Shown: positions 61,669-64,000 of the stretch, piece by piece
Layout: each line of letters begins with the position of its first letter
Position numbering within the stretch: the first letter of the stretch is position 1
Assembly (NCBI GenBank): GCA_017642935.1
Contig: JAEPOK010000001.1
Coordinates: 1,533,192-1,597,191, forward strand
Source of the DNA: Hyphomicrobiales bacterium
GTDB taxonomy: Bacteria > Pseudomonadota > Alphaproteobacteria > Rhizobiales > MH13
Length of the DNA: 64,000 nucleotides
Direction of reading: 5' to 3'
The notes under the pieces: model-generated
Told to the model about the DNA's origin: nothing
What the model saw: only the letters and a program-made list of their open reading frames with translations
The model's database searches: none
Translations under genes and position numbers: made by a program

Positions 61669-63068
61669 GACGGGACCTCCGACGCCCCAAGTGGCAAGGT
61701 CAGCGTCGCTTTCAGGCCAGGCTCGGCATCGCCGAGTTCGAGGGTGCCGTCGTGAAAGGCCGCCACTGCCTCAACCAGCGCGAGGCCGAGGCCCGAGCCG
61801 TCGGCGGTACGGCTCTTGTCGAGGCGGACAAATCGGTCTTTCACCCGGTCACGGTCCCCATTTGGGATGCCCGGTCCATTGTCGGTGACGGTCAGTTGCG
61901 CGTTGGCGCCAACCTTGGCCAGCGTAAGTTCGATGCGCCCGCCCTCGCCCGCACCATATTTCAAGGCGTTGTCGACCAGGTTCGCTGCGGCCAGACCCAC
62001 CAGCTCGCGGTTGACGTTTGCCATGACGGCCAGCGGCGCAGGTTTGAATGTCAATGTGACGCCCTGATCCTCGGCCACAGGTTCATACAGCTCCATGACG
62101 TCGGTCAGGACCTGACCAAGATCGACCTGGCCCAGCGTGTGACGCCGCCCACCGGCCTCGACTCGTGCGATGGTGAGCAGTGCCTGGAACGTCGCCATAA
62201 GCCGTTCGGCCTCGCTCAGCGCATTTTCCAGCGCCGCACGATCGGTGGCGTTGTCGGGCGGTTGACGCAGGGCATCTTCCATCTGGTTGCGCATGCGGGT
62301 CAGCGGTGTGCGCAGGTCGTGGGCGATGTTATCGGAGACTTCTTTCAGCCCATTCATCAGGCGTTCCAGACGAGCGAGCATCACGTTGAGCTGTTCGGCC
62401 AAACGATCAAACTCATCGCCGGTGCCCGTGACCGCGATGCGTTCCGATAGATGGCCATCCATGATCCGCGCGGTGGATTGGGAGATGCCGTCCAGGCGCT
62501 TCAGCACACGCTTGTTGACGTAGAACCAGCCGAGCGCAGCCAGCACGGCGAGCAGCACAAGCGAGACGATGGCCGCGCGGCCAATGGCTTGGCGGATCAC
62601 GTCGGACTGGCCGATATCAAGGCCGATCAGAGCGCGAAACCCATCCGGTAGTTCAATGATGCGCACGATGGCGCGGCTGTCGCGCTCCTGCCCATCGGGG
62701 CCGATCTGTTTGTAAGCAAACCGCGCCAGGCCCGTCTGATCCCAAACGCCATCGGGCAGGCTGCCAACCGAATTCACGACCTCGAGCCCATCAGGCGTCA
62801 GCAACGCATAGAGCCGGTTGCCGGGGCGCTGGGCGCTATCCTGCATGGCAGCAAACAAGCCATTGATCCCGGCGCGCTGGTAATGCTGACCCAGACGGCG
62901 GGCGTCGCCCGTCAGGCGCTGGTCGACGTCGCGGATCAGCACCGAGGATGTCTCGAACACCAGATAGCCAATCAATCCGCCGGCGAAGAGGCCGAAGACA
63001 ACCAGATAGCCGGCAGCCAGCTTGAAGGCGGTGGTGCGGAAAGGCCTAAGCCGTGTCGCGGAGGACAT
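61665..63068 (-). CDS. HAMP sensor histidine kinase
   Basis: The 467-residue protein has two membrane helices (about 14-36 and 166-188) around a periplasmic loop, HAMP (about 190-242), HisKA with DNIAHDLRTPLTRMRNQ and HATPase with NLVDNALKYGAG, DNGPGIPNGD and DGSGLGLALVEA. It is coupled to the response regulator gene (23-base overlap). From memory, the order protease, regulator, kinase, glnE is found in other Rhizobiales and suggests envelope-stress sensing. Confidence 0.92.
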   Translation of the reverse strand: MSSATRLRPFRTTAFKLAAGYLVVFGLFAGGLIGYLVFETSSVLIRDVDQRLTGDARRLGQHYQRAGINGLFAAMQDSAQRPGNRLYALLTPDGLEVVNSVGSLPDGVWDQTGLARFAYKQIGPDGQERDSRAIVRIIELPDGFRALIGLDIGQSDVIRQAIGRAAIVSLVLLAVLAALGWFYVNKRVLKRLDGISQSTARIMDGHLSERIAVTGTGDEFDRLAEQLNVMLARLERLMNGLKEVSDNIAHDLRTPLTRMRNQMEDALRQPPDNATDRAALENALSEAERLMATFQALLTIARVEAGGRRHTLGQVDLGQVLTDVMELYEPVAEDQGVTLTFKPAPLAVMANVNRELVGLAAANLVDNALKYGAGEGGRIELTLAKVGANAQLTVTDNGPGIPNGDRDRVKDRFVRLDKSRTADGSGLGLALVEAVAAFHDGTLELGDAEPGLKATLTLPLGASEVPS

Positions 63069-63723
63069 AGCCCGCCCCTCTCACGGTCTGGATCAGCGGT
63101 TTATCCTGGCCCTTATCGATCTTTGAGCGCAGGCGGGATATGTGCACGTCGATGACGTTGGTCTGCGGGTCGAAATGATAATCCCAGACCTTTTCCAGAA
63201 GCATGGTGCGGGTTACGACCTGACCGGCGTTTTTCATCAAGAACTCAAGCAGACGAAACTCGCGCGGCTGAAGCGGGATGTCCTCGCCACCGCGTTTGAC
63301 GGTGTGCGACAGACGGTCCAGCTCCAGATCGCCGACCTGATAGGTGGTCTGGGCCTCGCCGGGCGTGGTCCGGCGTGCGAGAACTTCGGCGCGCGCCAAA
63401 AGCTCGGAAAAAGCATAGGGTTTGGGCAGATAATCATCGCCACCGGCGCGCAGACCGGCCACGCGGTCGTCCACCTCGCCGAGGGCGGAAAGGATGAGCG
63501 CTGGCGTTTGGCGGCCCTGTTCGCGCAAGGCGGCAATGATCGATAAGCCGTCGCGCTTGGGCAGCATGCGGTCCACGACCATCACATCGAAATCATCGGA
63601 CAGCGCATACTCAAGGCCAGTGTCGCCGTCAGCGGCGTAGCTCGGTGCGTGGCCCGCTTCGCGAAAGCCTTTGACGATGAAGGCGGCGGCCTCGACATCG
63701 TCTTCGATAATGAGAACCTTCAT
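63046..63723 (-). CDS. OmpR-family response regulator
   Basis: The 225-residue protein has a receiver with acidic EDD at 7-9, Asp51 (VVDRML) and Lys (LPKPYAFSEL), and a C-terminal winged helix (LQPREFRLLEFLMKNAGQVV, then VIDVHISRLRSKID). It is the partner of the kinase whose gene it overlaps. It starts at the ATG at 63723. Two GANTC sites (63763 and 63781) lie just upstream. Confidence 0.94.
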   Translation of the reverse strand: MKVLIIEDDVEAAAFIVKGFREAGHAPSYAADGDTGLEYALSDDFDVMVVDRMLPKRDGLSIIAALREQGRQTPALILSALGEVDDRVAGLRAGGDDYLPKPYAFSELLARAEVLARRTTPGEAQTTYQVGDLELDRLSHTVKRGGEDIPLQPREFRLLEFLMKNAGQVVTRTMLLEKVWDYHFDPQTNVIDVHISRLRSKIDKGQDKPLIQTVRGAGYVLRDTA

Positions 63724-63765
63724 GATCGAGCCTTTCGCGTTTTGAGGATGGGAGGGTAGCGCGAT

Positions 63766-63782
63766 TCTGGCCTGGCGCCAGA
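63766..63782. other. Small hairpin with flanking GANTC sites
   Basis: TCTGGC pairs with GCCAGA around a five-base loop. GANTC begins at 63763 and 63781. It lies 43 bases upstream of the response regulator start. Confidence 0.45.
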
Positions 63783-63865
63783 CTCAAGCGCATGAGAAGA
63801 AGGGTGCGCATGACGGTTCACTCGGCGGAGCTAGAGGGTTCCTCTAAGTGTCCGCCATGCGCGAC

Positions 63866-63906
63866 TGGTACCCCGGCGGGGGCGACAGGCTGAAGCCGGG
63901 GTGCCA
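63866..63906. terminator. Large hairpin after the protease gene
   Basis: A 12-base-pair stem (TGGTACCCCGGC with GCCGGGGTGCCA, one G-T) with a 17-base loop lies 18 bases downstream of the partial protease gene. There is no T tract, so termination is only possible. Confidence 0.45.
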
Positions 63907-63923
63907 GCATGGGTGTTAGGGCG

Positions 63924-64000
63924 TTAGCCGCGGTCGGTTGGCAGGGCCACGAAGCGCGAGGCTCCGTTCTCGCCTTCCACACGCACCAGGGCGGACGCCT
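63924..64000 (-). CDS. C-terminus of a Do/DegP-like serine protease (partial)
   Basis: The minus strand holds an open frame of 25 codons ending in TAA at 63924-63926. The last residues read LVRVEGENGASRFVALPTDRG. From memory this matches the C-terminal end (R-x-E-x-x-x-x-S-R-F-V-A-L-P) of Do-family periplasmic proteases of Rhizobiales, in which the regulator, kinase and glnE genes follow. The active site lies outside the window. Confidence 0.6.
   Translation of the reverse strand, partial: ASALVRVEGENGASRFVALPTDRG

Noticed and set aside
58948-61755. Long plus-strand open frames (471 and 405 codons) across glnE
   Set aside because: Both are antisense to glnE, rich in His, Arg and Gln without domain sense; shadows.
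1-64000. CRISPR array, insertion sequence, prophage or integrative element
   Set aside because: No regular direct repeats, transposase, integrase or phage structural genes were seen; both tRNA genes lack nearby integrase genes.

Overview
The window is a continuous, gene-dense stretch of an alphaproteobacterial chromosome, most likely from the Hyphomicrobiales (Rhizobiales). Supporting signs are an HWE-family histidine kinase, exact EcfG-type (general stress sigma factor) promoters, PleC/DivJ-like kinases with a cluster of GANTC (CcrM) sites, the Rhizobiales-type order of cysG, DUF2849, cysI, DUF934 and fpr, the rpiA-DUF2059-gor block, and a Do-protease/two-component/glnE block. GC content is high and coding density is high. 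I see no transposase, integrase, phage block, CRISPR array or rRNA. Two tRNA genes (Gln-CTG and Val-CAC) are present. Both window ends cut genes.

Region 1-14000 is largely a general-stress-response neighbourhood. It has a truncated HWE kinase, small membrane or DUF883 proteins, a Dps operon, a secreted cupredoxin-like protein, a DUF2254 membrane protein, an odd HAD-like protein, a Crp/Fnr regulator, a DUF2945 protein, a single-domain receiver, a BrkB/YihY protein and a small Rho-N-like protein. These are followed by the tight run gdhA, acetolactate-synthase-like gene and topoisomerase IB gene, and a small anchored acidic protein. Five sites match GGAAC-N16-CGTT exactly, each just upstream of one of these transcription units.

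Region 14000-22600 is assimilatory sulfate reduction. A leftward operon (cysG, DUF2849, cysI, DUF934, fpr) diverges from an Lrp/AsnC regulator gene, which is followed by rightward cysH, cysD and cysN. CysH has the cysteines of an APS reductase and no APS kinase gene is present, so sulfate, APS, sulfite and sulfide form a complete short route. tRNA-Gln follows on the other strand.

Region 22700-42800 holds a secreted Sel1/peptidoglycan-binding-type protein, a PadR-regulated RND efflux operon, the gor, DUF2059 and rpiA genes diverging from gph, tRNA-Val, a trehalose operon (membrane protein, otsB, otsA), a DUF971 protein, moaA, a DMT transporter, a LysR regulator diverging from two tandem micro-ORFs that share an RSQAW motif, a Bcr/CflA exporter and the Fe-S carrier Mrp.

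Region 43000-64000 holds a polar amino-acid ABC importer without a local ATPase gene, a beta-hydroxyacid dehydrogenase and a second Lrp regulator, an Fe-S uracil-DNA glycosylase-like protein, a PleC/DivJ-like kinase, cobT diverging from cobS with DUF1289 and a small membrane protein, a TauE-type exporter, pepN, and a second PleC-like PAS kinase preceded by seven GANTC sites. Last comes a leftward overlapping run: response regulator, sensor kinase, glnE and an EF-hand protein, with the C-terminus of a probable Do/DegP protease at the right edge.

Start codons were chosen from ribosome-binding sites, signal peptides and overlaps. Product names come from recognising motifs and remembered family resemblance, not from a database search.
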